A stretch of DNA of 64,000 nucleotides from Bolinopsis microptera (taxonomy: Eukaryota; Ctenophora; Tentaculata; Lobata; Bolinopsidae), in assembly GCF_026151205.1 (NCBI RefSeq), contig NC_087083.1, positions 8,181,460 to 8,245,459 of the forward strand, given 5' to 3'. Position 1 is the first letter of the stretch; each line of letters opens with the position of its first letter. The translations under genes were made by a program, and so were the position numbers. A model generated the notes under the pieces. That model ran no database searches. It was given only the letters and a program-made list of their open reading frames with translations, and was not told the DNA's origin. Shown here piece by piece: positions 46,850 through 57,160 of this stretch.

Positions 46850-49800
46850 AACAAAAACAGTCCCCCCCCCGGGGGAAAACAAAAAAAGCACTCCGGGGGG
46901 TTTAAAAAGTTTTTTAAAGTCGGGGGAATTTTTTTAGCGGGGGATTTCGGAAAATTTTTGGGGGGGGCGTGGCCCCCCCGGGGGGAGGGGTTTGGGGAAG
47001 GTGGGTTTTTGGGTGAGAGGTAAAAACTTGATTTTTTTTTGAGGGTTTGGGACGGGTTTAAAAAACCCTTTTTAAAAACCCAAAAACATGTCCCACCCCC
47101 CCGGAAAACCTTTAAAAGAAACTAAGGGGTTAAAAGTTTTTTAAAGTTAAAGGTTTTTTGCTGGATTTCGGAAAATTTTGGGATGGGGCTTTGGCCCCTG
47201 GGAGTGGTTTGAGTGGGGGGAGTTAAAAAGGTGGGAAACTTGATTTTTATGATGGTTTGGGACAGGTAGAAACCCCCTTTTTTTAACAAAAAACTGCCCC
47301 AACCAAACCCAAAACAAAAAAAGCCTCCCGGGGGTTTTTAAAAGGGTTTTAAAAGCCCTGGGTTTTTAACCCTGGATTTCAGTAAATTTTGGGGGATGGG
47401 GGTGGCCCTGGGAGGGGGCCTGGGGGGTTTTTGGAGAGGCCCAAAAATTGTTTTTTTTATGAGGTTTGGGACGGGGGAAAAACCCATTTTTAAAAAAAAA
47501 ACATCCCCCAAACCTCCCCCGGAAAAATTAAAAAGCTTTTACGGGGTAAAGTTTTTTAAAGTCGGGAAGGATTTTACCCGGGGGGGGGATTTGGGGTTAA
47601 TTTTGGGTTGGGGCTTTGGCCCCTGGGAGTGGCCTGAGGGGTTTTTGAGAGGTCGAAATTGTTTTTTATGAGGGTTTTTTGGGACAGGTAGAAACCCCAA
47701 ATTTTTTAAACAAAAAACATGCCCCACCTCCCCCGGAAAAAAAAAGCATTACGGGGGGTTAAAGTTTTTAAAAGGTTGGATTTTTTGCGGGGGGAAATTT
47801 GGGTTTTAATTTTTGGGGGATGGGCGGGGGCCCCTGGGAGGGGCCCTTTGGGGGGTTTTTGAGAGGGGTCGAAATTTGGGATTTTTATGTGGTTTTGGGC
47901 CTTTTTATTAACCTTTTTTTAAACTAAAACATGTCCCCCCTCCCCCGGGGAAATAAAAAATTTCAGGGTAAAAAGATTTTAAAGTCGGGGGATTTTTAGC
48001 TGGTTTTTCGGAAATTTTTTTGGGGGAGGGGGCCGGGGCCCCCCTGGGAGGGGCCCCCTGAGGGGGTTAAATTTTTTTGGGGTGAAATTTGGGATTTTTT
48101 TTTGAGGGTTTTTTTGGGACGGGTTAAAACCCCTTTTTTTTAAAAACTAAAACTGCCCCACCTACCCCGGAAACATAAAAGCCCCTACGGGGGTTTTTTT
48201 AAAGTTTTTAAAAAAGTCGGGGTTTTTTTTTAGCGGGGGGATTTTTGGGTTTTTTTTTTTGGGATGGGGGCTTTGGGCCCCCTGGGAGTGGCCCCCCGGG
48301 AGTGGGTTGAGAGGCCCAAAGGGACAAAACTTGTTTTTTTTATGAGGGTTTTTTTTGGGCATTTTTAAGAAGGAAAACCCATTTTTAAACAAAAAACATG
48401 CCCCACCTTCCCCCGGAAAACAAAAAAAGCATTTAAGGGGGGTTAAAGTTTTTTTAAAGCTGGATTTTAGGGGGGGAATTTGGGGTTTTAATTTTTAAGG
48501 GGTTGGGGGGGCCCCCCTGGGAGTGGCCCAGGGGGGGTTTGGGTTGAGGGTGGGGAAACCCCCTTGATTTTTATGATGGTTTGGGACAGGAAAAGTAAAA
48601 AACCCTTATTTTTAAACAAAAACATGTCCCACCTCCCCGGGGGAACAAAAAAGCACTACGGGGTTTAAAGTTTTTTTAAAGTTGGTTTTTAGCTGGGGGG
48701 GGTTTTTGGGTTTTAATTTTTTTGGGAGGGCGGGGCCCCCCCGGGAGGGGCCCCTTTGAGGGGAGGGGAGGTCGAAAAAAAATTTTTTATGAGGGGTTTT
48801 GGGACGGGTTTAAAACCCCATTTTAAACAAAAACATGTCCCACCAAACCCGGGGAACATAAAAGCATACTGGGGTTTTAATTAAAGTTTTTAAAAAGTCG
48901 GGGGTTTTTAAACCCGGGTTTTCGGAAATTTTTTTTTTTGGGATGGGCGTGGCCCCCCTGGGAGGGGCCCCCCCTTGAGGGGGTTTTTGGAGAGGTCGAA
49001 AAACTTGTTTTTTTATGAGGGTTTTTTGGGACAGGTAGAAAAAAATTTTTTAAAAAAACATGCCCCAACCTCCCCGGGGAACATAAAAGCCCCCCAAAAG
49101 GGGGGGTAAAGATTTTAATTTTGGGATTTTTTACCCCTTGGAATTTTTTCGGTAAATTTTGGGTTGGGCGGGGCCCCCCTGGGAGGGGTTTTGGTGGGGT
49201 TTTTGGGGCCGGGCGAAAAACTTGTTTTTTTATGGGGTTTTTGGGCCCAGGTTTAAAAACCCCAATTTTTAAAATTTTAAAAAATGCCCCCCATCCCCCG
49301 GGAAAAAAAGCACTACGGGGTTTTAAATTTTTTTTTAAAAATTTGGGGTTTTTAGCTGGATTTGGGTTTAAAAATTTTGGGGGGATGGGCGGGGCCCCCC
49401 TTGGGAGGGGGGTTTTCTGGGGGGTTGAGAGGTCGAAAACTTGATTTTTATGTTTGGTTTGGGGAAAGGGTTTAAAACCCCTTTTTTTTTTAAACTAAAA
49501 CTTGTAAAACCCTTTCCCCCGGAACTTTAAAAGACTACGGGGGTTTAAAAAGTTTTTAAAGGGGTTGGAATTTTAGGTTGATTTATAATTTTGGGTTGGG
49601 CGTGGGCCCCTGGGAGGGGCCCTTGAGGGGGTTTGGAGAGGGGGGAAAATTTGATTTTTTATGGTTTGGGAAGGTTTAAAACCCCTTTTTTTAAACTAAA
49701 ACATGTCCCACCCCCCGGAACAAAAAAGCAAAAAAGGGGGGTAAATTTTTTAAAGTCTGGATCTTTTAGGGGGGAATTTTCGGTTTTTAATTTTGGGGAT

Positions 49801-52600
49801 GGGGTGGCCCCGGGGAGTGGTTTGGGAGGGGGTTTTGGGGGAGGCCCGGAAAACTTGATTTTTATTTTTTTTTGGGACAGGTAGAAATTTGTTTTAAACA
49901 AAAAAACATTCCCACCTCCCCCGGAAAACATAAAAGCACTACGGGGGGGTAAAAGATTTTTTTAAAGTCTGGTTTTTACCCGGGGAATTTTGGGTTTAAA
50001 ATTTTGGGAGGGGGCGGGGCCCCCTGGGAGTGGCCCCCCCCCCCTTGGAGGGGGGTTTTTAAAGGGTCGAAATTGTTTTTTTATGATTTTTTTTTTGGGG
50101 GACGGGGTTAAAACCCTTTTTTTTTTAAAACTAAAACAGCCCCCCACCTACCCCCGGGAACATAAAACCCCACAAAAGGGGTTTAAAGTTTTTAAAAGTC
50201 GGGGATTTTTTAGCGGGGGAAATTTCGGAAAATTTTGGGATGGGCGGGGCCCCCTGGGAGTCCCCCTTTGAGTGGGTTTTTTTTTGAGGGGTGAAAAATT
50301 TGGGTTTTTTTATGAGGGGTTTGGGAAAGGTAGAAACCCATTTTTTAAACTAAAACTGTCCCACCACCCGGAACATAAAAACAAAAGGGGGAAAAGATTT
50401 TTAAAGTCGGGAAATTTATTTTGGGGGGGGGTTTTTGGGTTTAAATTTTTGGGGATGGGCTTTGGCCCCGGGGAGGGGCCCCCCTGAGGGGGGTTTTTTG
50501 GTTGTTGGAGGCCCGAAAAAACTTGATTTTTATGAGGGTTTTTGGGACGGGTTTAAAAACCCAATTTTTAAACTAAAACATTTTCCCCCCCCCTTCCCGG
50601 GGGAACTTAAAACCCATACAGGGGTTTTAAAGTTTTTTTTTTAAAGTCTGGTTTTTTTAGCGGGGGGGGAATTTCTTTTAATTTTGGGAGGGGGCTTTGG
50701 CCCCCTGGGAGTGGCCTGAGTGGGGGTTAGAGGTCAAAATTGGGGTTTTTATATGGGGTTTGGGAAAAGGGGTTTTAGAACCCTTTTTAAACTAAAACTG
50801 CCCCCACCTACCCGGAACAAAAACCCTTACGGGGGTTTTAAAGTTTTTTTTAAAGTCGGGGAAAATTTTAGTTTGGTTTTCCGGAAATTTTTGGGATGGG
50901 GGCGGGGCCCCCTGGGGGGTGGCCTGGGGGGGTGGTTTTGGGGAGGCCCAAAAACTTGATTTTTTATGGGGTTTTGGGGGACAGGGTAGAAAACCCTTTT
51001 TTTTAAACTAAAACATGTCCCACCTCCCCCCGGAAACCCATAAAACCCCATACGGGGGTAAAGATTTTTAAAGTCGGGTTTTAAAAGCGGGGATTTCGGA
51101 AAAATTTTTTGGGATGGGCGGTGGCCCCTGGGAGGGCCCCTTGGGGGGGTTTGAGAGGTCCCCAAACTTGTTTTTTTTATGAGGGTTTTTGGGACGGGTT
51201 TTAAAACCCCTTTTTTAAAACCCTAAAACATTTTCCCACCTCCCCGGAACATAAAAGCACTCGGGGGGGTTAAAGATTTTTTTAAATTTGGGGATTTTGC
51301 TGGATTTCGGTTAAAATTTTGGGTTTGGGCCCTTTGGCCCCTGGGGTGGGGCTGGTGGGGGGGTTTTGAGGGGTTTCCAAAACTTGTTTTTAATGAGGGT
51401 TTTGGGGGACGGGTTTTAGAAAACCCCTTTTTTAAAAACAAAAAAAATGTAAAACCTCCCCCGGAAACAAAAACCCCCTTTAGGGGGGGTTTTTAAATTT
51501 TTTTAAAAATTTTTCGGGAAATTTTAGTGGATTTCCCGGTAATTTTGGGGGGGGCGGGGCCCCCTGGGGGGGGGCCCTGAGGGGGGTTTTTTGGGGTTGA
51601 GAGGTCGAAAACTTGATTTTTATGGGGTTTTTTTTTTTGGGACAGGTAGAACCCATTTTTTAAACAAAAAACATGTCCATTTCCCCCCGGAACTTAAAAG
51701 CCTACAGGGGTGTAAAGATTTTAAAGTCTGGGAATTTTAGGGGGGGTTTTCGGAAATTTTTGGGGTGGGCGTGGGCCCCTGGGAGGGGCCCCCTGAGTGG
51801 GTTTGGGTTTGGGGAGGGGTGGGAAAACCCCTTGATTTTTATGAGGGTTTTGGGGACGGGGTAGAAACCCTTTTTTAAAATTTTAAAAAACATGTCCCCC
51901 CTACCCCGGGAACATAAAACCCCCATACGGGGGTTTTAAAGTTTTTTAAAAGTCTGGTTTTAGGGGGGTTTTGGGTTTTAATTTTTGGGATGGGCTTTGG
52001 GCCCCGGGGAAAGGGGCCCCCAAGGGGGGTTGGGGGAGGGGTTTCGAAAATTGATTTTTATGTGGTTTGGGGACGGGGAAAACCCCATTTTAAAACAAAA
52101 AAACATGTCCCCCCCTCCCCCCAAAACCATAAAAAGCATTTCCCAGGGGTAAAGTTTTTTAAAAAGTCGGGGATTTTAGGGGGGGGAATTTCGGAAAATT
52201 TTGGGAGGGGCCCGGGGCCCCCTGGGAGTGGCCCCCCTGAGGGGTTTTGGGAGGGGGAAACTTGTTTTTTATGATGGTTTGGGACAGGGTAGAAACCCAT
52301 TTTAAAACTAAAACATGTCCACCTACCCCGGAACATAAAAGCACTACAGGGGTAAAGATTCTCGATCTGGATTTTACCAGGATTTCAGTCATTTTTGGAT
52401 TGGCCAACTCTGTGAGTGGCTTGAGTGGTTCAAGAGCTTAAAACTTGTCTTTGTGATCGTTAGGGATATGTACATACCTATTTAACCACCAAACATATTT
52501 CAAATACTCTGCAACACAAATCCCCTTCAGGGGCCCAGGGGGTAAAGATTCTCATTCTGGATTTTTAGGGATTTGTCACAGATTTCAAGCTATTTGGGAT
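46850..52600 (+). repeat. Satellite family A, direct block (about 26 units)
   Basis: Repeats of ggaacataaaagcactacgg, taaagattttaaagtctgg, attttgggatgggcgtggcc, gagaggtcgaaaacttga and tatgagggtttgggacaggt. Apparent spacing is about 200-220 bp in the degraded part. The last units (52.33-52.6 kb) are clean and diverged, and suggest a true unit of about 185-190 bp. Confidence 0.75.
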
Positions 52601-53255
52601 GGGCGGCCTGAGTGGGGTGGATGTGTTACTTAGATTTTCAAATCTTATAAGTGTCTTGAAAGTATAAGTACGAGCAGTTTATTGAGACTTCTGACTGCTA
52701 CCGTCGTACTACGACTCTACGACTACGTAGATTCTACAATGATAAATATTGTTAAGTACGTGCGGCGCGCAAAAATCCACTACAAAATCCACTACAAAAT
52801 TCAGGGAAACGTCTTCTGTCTGATCGGTTGGTTTGTGTCACGTGACTGAAATAAAGTCTGATAGCACGTCTCATCCTCAGGAATGATAATATTACAGAGC
52901 TACCTTACAGTTGAATTGGGAACACATGCCCATCTCATGGCAATACAAAGGATGATATCAGAGTCAGGGACTGTACAAGTAGGAAATGAGAGCAAAAAAG
53001 CGTCCGAACTTTACGGTTTGTGAAAATTACGATTTATTAACCTTTTTTTTAAATCTTTCTTTTTTTTTCTTCTTTTTATTAATTTCTTGTAAGGTGTCTT
53101 CGATAGTTCCCCACTCATTCAAGAACTCGTGACTTATGAAGTTACACTTCCAGTGTTTGAATGTTAACCAGATTTAACTTTTCATCTGGTCAAATATACA
53201 ATCATAGCAGCGAAAACTCAATTAATTAGTTAATTAATAACCTCTTGAAGGAGAG
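52601..53255. other. Gap between satellite block and ACTR10 exon
   Basis: Ordinary AT-rich sequence, probably intron or intergenic. A T-rich run lies at 53043-53085. No exon with conserved ACTR10 N-terminal content was recognised here. Confidence 0.5.
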
Positions 53256-55988
53256 TTCGAGTTGTCCGTGCTGGAAGATATACGAGCTAGAACATGTTTC
53301 TGCGGGGAACGACCAGTGGAACTAAAGGACCCCTCCTTTGTGCAGAGCGGTGTAATTACAGAACACAGAGCTTCTGATATGAGATATCCCATGTCTGACG
53401 GACATCATCTTGTGGTTTCAGGCAAAATCAGGTCAGTGGTTTTATTTTCTGGGGGAGAGTGAAGAGGGGGTTTTACTTGTACTTCCTTTGGGAAGAGTGA
53501 AGAGGGGGTTTTACTTGTACTTCCTTTGGGAAGAGTGAGGGGGTTTTACTTGTACTTCCTTTGGGAAGAGTGAGGGGGTTTTACTTGTACTTCCTTTGGG
53601 AAGAGTGAGGGGGGTTTTACTTGTACTTCCTTTGGGAAGAGTGAGGGGGGGTTTACTTGTACTTCCTTTGGGAAGAGTGAGGGGGTTTACTTGTACTTCC
53701 TTTGGGAAGAGTGAGGGGGGGGGTTTTACTTGTAGTTTTCTAAATAGATATTAATTAATTACTCATTAAATACAGGGTGGGCCAAAAGTCAGTGTGCAAA
53801 CGTTGGGTCTTATACCTCCGCCGTGTTTTATATTTGAGAGCTGTTGCTTTGCAGATTGCATACTGTACTTACTGGTTCGAGGATTCCGTCGTCAAAATTT
53901 GAAAATTCGAATATTTTAGACCACGCCCATTCAATATTTAAACACCTATATTGTTTTCTCTGAACATGCTGAACGCCTAATTTTTTCAGAGACGGTAGAT
54001 TATCAAATGTTGCATATGATCTGAAAACATGAGGCAAAACGGATTAGAAATGACGAAGTTATCAAGCATTTTGTGTATCTCGTTAACAAAATTGACTGGG
54101 TGATTATGTGACACCGTGACACGACACCTTAATTGGGCACCCTTAACAATTCCCATAATGTTTAACGGGGTAGTTAACGGGGTCACCTTATCACGTGATT
54201 AGGTAAACCAATCACCTGATCACACGTAATGAATAAACTCGTTATGCTTCATATCTCGGTCATCTGAGAAGCTACAGTTCTAATTCTTTCAGGACAAATG
54301 TAATTCGAATGGCCAAACACAATTCAATAACATTTAGCTTGATCCGATTATCCAAACTATCAAATAAATGTGAAAATGAACCTCCATTTGAAAAAAATGA
54401 ACGCGAATATTTTTCGAGTTGACAAATTCCTCGAACCAGTGGTGGTACTAAGTCATACCAGAAGGAAGTATTTCAATTGGGCACTCAGTGACTGAGCTAT
54501 TAAGGCCAACGTTTGCACACTGACTTTTGGCCCACCCTGTATAATTCGTCGTGCATAAGATAGTACCGTATGGTATTAACTGTTAAGTTAAACGTTACCA
54601 CGGTAACAATAGTAACCATTAAGTAACCATGGTAAATTGTTCAGGGAGAGGTCTATAGAAGTTCTGTACGATGGTGACGGAGAGGATAACTCCATAGCAA
54701 CCTTGGTTTTAGACAGTTTACTAAAGTGTCCCATTGATTGTAGAGTAGATCTTGCCAGCAGAATACTCATTATTGGTGAGTCTTAGTCAGATGTCTAGGT
54801 ATTCGGTGATGTGATCCATTGATATTCACCCTACAATATTTACACAATACCCGACACTATGTATGTATATTCGCCCTACTATATAATATATTATTATATA
54901 CGCATTGAAATCCAATGTCTTTGACAGTTATCAAATTGGTAATGTGTTTGTAAATACATTTTATTAACAACTTATAATTAGTTTAATTAAGTTAATTTTA
55001 TTAACAACTGATTACGTAATTAGTTTAATTAAGTACCTGCATTATCAGGTGGAGGGTCGATGTTAGCTGGGTTTGATCACAGACTAAAACAAGAGATGGC
55101 CGCACTTCTAGAACATTCCCGCTATTCTAAACTCACTCCGGGCAAACTAAAGTTCTACAAACCAAACTACTTCCGAAATACCATGTCGTGGACTGGAGGT
55201 GAGCTTGTTGTGACGTCATGTCTCGTGTTGTGACGTCATATCTCGTGTTGTGACGTCATATATCGTGTCGTGACGTCATATCTCGTGTTGTGACTTCATA
55301 TCTCGTGTTGTGACTTCATATCTCGTGTTGTGACTTCATATCTCGTGTTGTGACGTCATATCTCGTGTTGTGACGTCATATATCTCGTGTTGTGACGTCA
55401 TGTAGCTCTACATACTACTAGTTTAGAATTACACGGCACATGTATTATTACAATTATTGTTTTAAAATCCAGATGACTGACACACTTCACAACTTTTTCA
55501 GGTGCCATAATGGGATCAGTGGAACATTTGCACGAAAGATATATTTCCAGAGATTTCTACAACGCAAAAGGTTAGTCGTTTAAATCATTGCAGTATTAAA
55601 GTATACACATACTCGTTTACTTTAGTTTTCATATAAACCTACCAAGACGCGCGCCGAGTTGGACTCGTCGACGGTCAATATTTTACGAGTATCACCCGTT
55701 AAACTCAGACCAAAGAGGACGCTAGAATTCACCTTACAAAATAAAAGCGTCCTGGTCAGTAGTCGTCACATAGTATCACACAGTATCTCCTGGTCAGTAG
55801 TCATCACACAGTATCTCTCAGGATCCGCCACTTTACCAAACTGGTCAAGCTTGGCTCCTCAGCTCAAAGACTCTTACCAAAGCTCCGGGACCCCAACTAG
55901 ACGATCTTCTACTCCCCTCAGAGATTTCATGTCTAGTCCATTATCTAGCTCTACTCTCCCACCTATCTCCAACTTAGCGCTGTCTTGA
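53256..55988 (+). CDS. ACTR10: Actin-related protein 10 (dynactin Arp10/Arp11), C-terminal part
   Basis: Exons 53256-53431, 54645-54775, 55049-55198, 55502-55570 and 55822-55988 (TGA) join in phase. The peptide begins FELSVLEDIRARTCF and continues with EDNSIATLVLDSLLKCPIDC, then LIIGGGSMLAGF (the actin-fold glycine-rich loop), then MSWTGGAIMGSVEHL and SATLPNWSSL. This order matches the C-terminal half of Arp10, which sits at the pointed end of the dynactin mini-filament with p62, p25 and p27 and supports cargo binding. The tail is Ser/Pro-rich (SSGTPTRRSSTPL). The 5' exons are not recognisable and presumably lie to the left, in or beyond the degraded sequence. The intron after the first exon seen holds a mariner-type MITE. 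Confidence 0.88.
53440..53735. repeat. 33-36 bp minisatellite next to an ACTR10 donor
   Basis: Eight copies of gggaagagtgagggggtttt followed by acttgtacttccttt, differing mainly in G-run length. Starts about 10-20 bases after the exon edge at 53431. Confidence 0.93.
53773..54539. mobile_element. Mariner-type non-autonomous element, 767 bp
   Basis: Perfect 34-bp terminal inverted repeats beginning CAGGGTGGGCCAAAAGTCAG are flanked by TA on each side (53771-53772 and 54540-54541), the signature of Tc1/mariner insertion. No transposase frame is left. It lies in an ACTR10 intron. Perfect termini suggest a fairly recent insertion; degraded relatives are at 3.8, 13.7 and 44.0 kb. Confidence 0.85.
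55203..55404. repeat. 20-bp array of TGACGTCA-containing units at an ACTR10 donor
   Basis: Ten units of tctcgtgttgtgacgtcata starting within 5 bases of the exon edge at 55198. Seven carry the perfect palindrome TGACGTCA (the CREB/ATF site) and three the variant TGACTTCA. Confidence 0.93.
55745..55820. repeat. Short duplication before the last ACTR10 exon
   Basis: Two copies of tcctggtcagtagtc followed by tcacacagtatct lead directly into the acceptor ctctcag of the last exon. Confidence 0.7.
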
Positions 55989-57160
55989 TGAAGTTGGTGT
56001 GATCTATACTCTATCTGGACTCAAACCATTGACAATATTGTGATTTGATTTATAAGATTCTGGAGATTTTTGAAGAGTTTGAAGATTCTGACCTGTTTTT
56101 AGTGGACGTTTTTGGGAATTTTGTTTTAAATTTACAATTCTGAATTCGCACGTTTAGGTTTTAGGAACAGTCACCCCATTTTTTCTGCATTCTCGTTGAC
56201 TACTTTACCAATAGGTGGAAGTTTGACGTGTATCCAAAAATATTTGAGTTTAGAATATTTGTTAATGTTGACTGTTAATTATCTAATGTTTATAACTCTA
56301 TTTACCATTATGATAACAATTGATTTTAGTTTAACCTAGTCGAGAGACTATCAAAACAAGATATTGGTTAAATATAGAAAGTATAAATAAAAGTTGAATG
56401 ACACCACTATTAGTTAAGAGTTGACTTATGGTCTGCACTATAATAATACTGATATAAAATGTATTACATTATTAATATGTAATCTGTGATGAAAACAATT
56501 GTCAACATTCGGTGGTTTATTTTAAGTAGTATTCCTCTATAACCTATATAAAATATAGCACTCTTTCCTCATAAATGACACTATTTGATCATTGAATTCT
56601 CCATGAAATAGACGAACACTGAACAGCGAACACCCACCACTATTTAGTCTCTACTAAATTCCTCTTTAATTGTACTCCAGTTGTATCGGTGCAGACTTGG
56701 AAAACTTCCAAACTTAACTACTTCGGTGCTCCAATTGTTTTGTCTTTATAACACTACTACTTGACTATTTGCCAGCTCAGTAACAAAGCTCAGTAACAAC
56801 TATCTCTAAGTTTGTAAAGATGTGGAATATTTGATGATGATGAGGCGTCAAAACATGAGCTCATGAGGCCCTACCAATAGATTAAGTTAAACTCCCTGAT
56901 ATATAAATATACAGTCAACCAGTGATAGTTAAGAACAAATTGAAATATTAACCAACCTTTTTGTTAATTTAAGTAAGCTCCGGAGACAATAGCAGAAGAG
57001 ATAAAAGGATAATTAGTTATGTTATTCCCGCCCTCATGCGGAGTATGATCCACCCAGTAAGACAACGTCTTCAAACCACAGTCTCACTTTGACTTATCAT
57101 TAATCTCTCTATCGGTGTTTTGATAGTTTCGTACCACCTAGCAACTAGTGAAAAATCACA
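55989..57160. other. ACTR10 3' UTR and intergenic spacer
   Basis: Contains a polyadenylation hexamer at 56386 and then the presumed promoter of the lectin gene. No other gene was recognised. Confidence 0.6.
56386..56391 (+). promoter_or_regulatory. Candidate ACTR10 polyadenylation signal
   Basis: AATAAA about 400 bases after the ACTR10 stop codon, the best placed hexamer in the spacer. Confidence 0.4.

Larger units (their letters stand above)
33570..52360. other. Low-quality consensus: homopolymer-inflated sequence
   Basis: From about 33.57 to 52.36 kb most bases occur in runs of three to ten identical letters, of all four bases, and repeats that should match differ mainly in run lengths. 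Flanking DNA lacks this and the change at the right edge falls inside one repeat family. Known long-read indel errors look like this. A few short stretches (about 40.01-40.14 kb) read normally. Open frames here are meaningless, and any genes, including the 5' exons of ACTR10, could not be read. Confidence 0.8.

Noticed and set aside
35403-51165. Dozens of short frames rich in Pro, Lys, Phe and Gly
   Set aside because: They arise from homopolymer-inflated sequence, often overlap on both strands, and match no domain.
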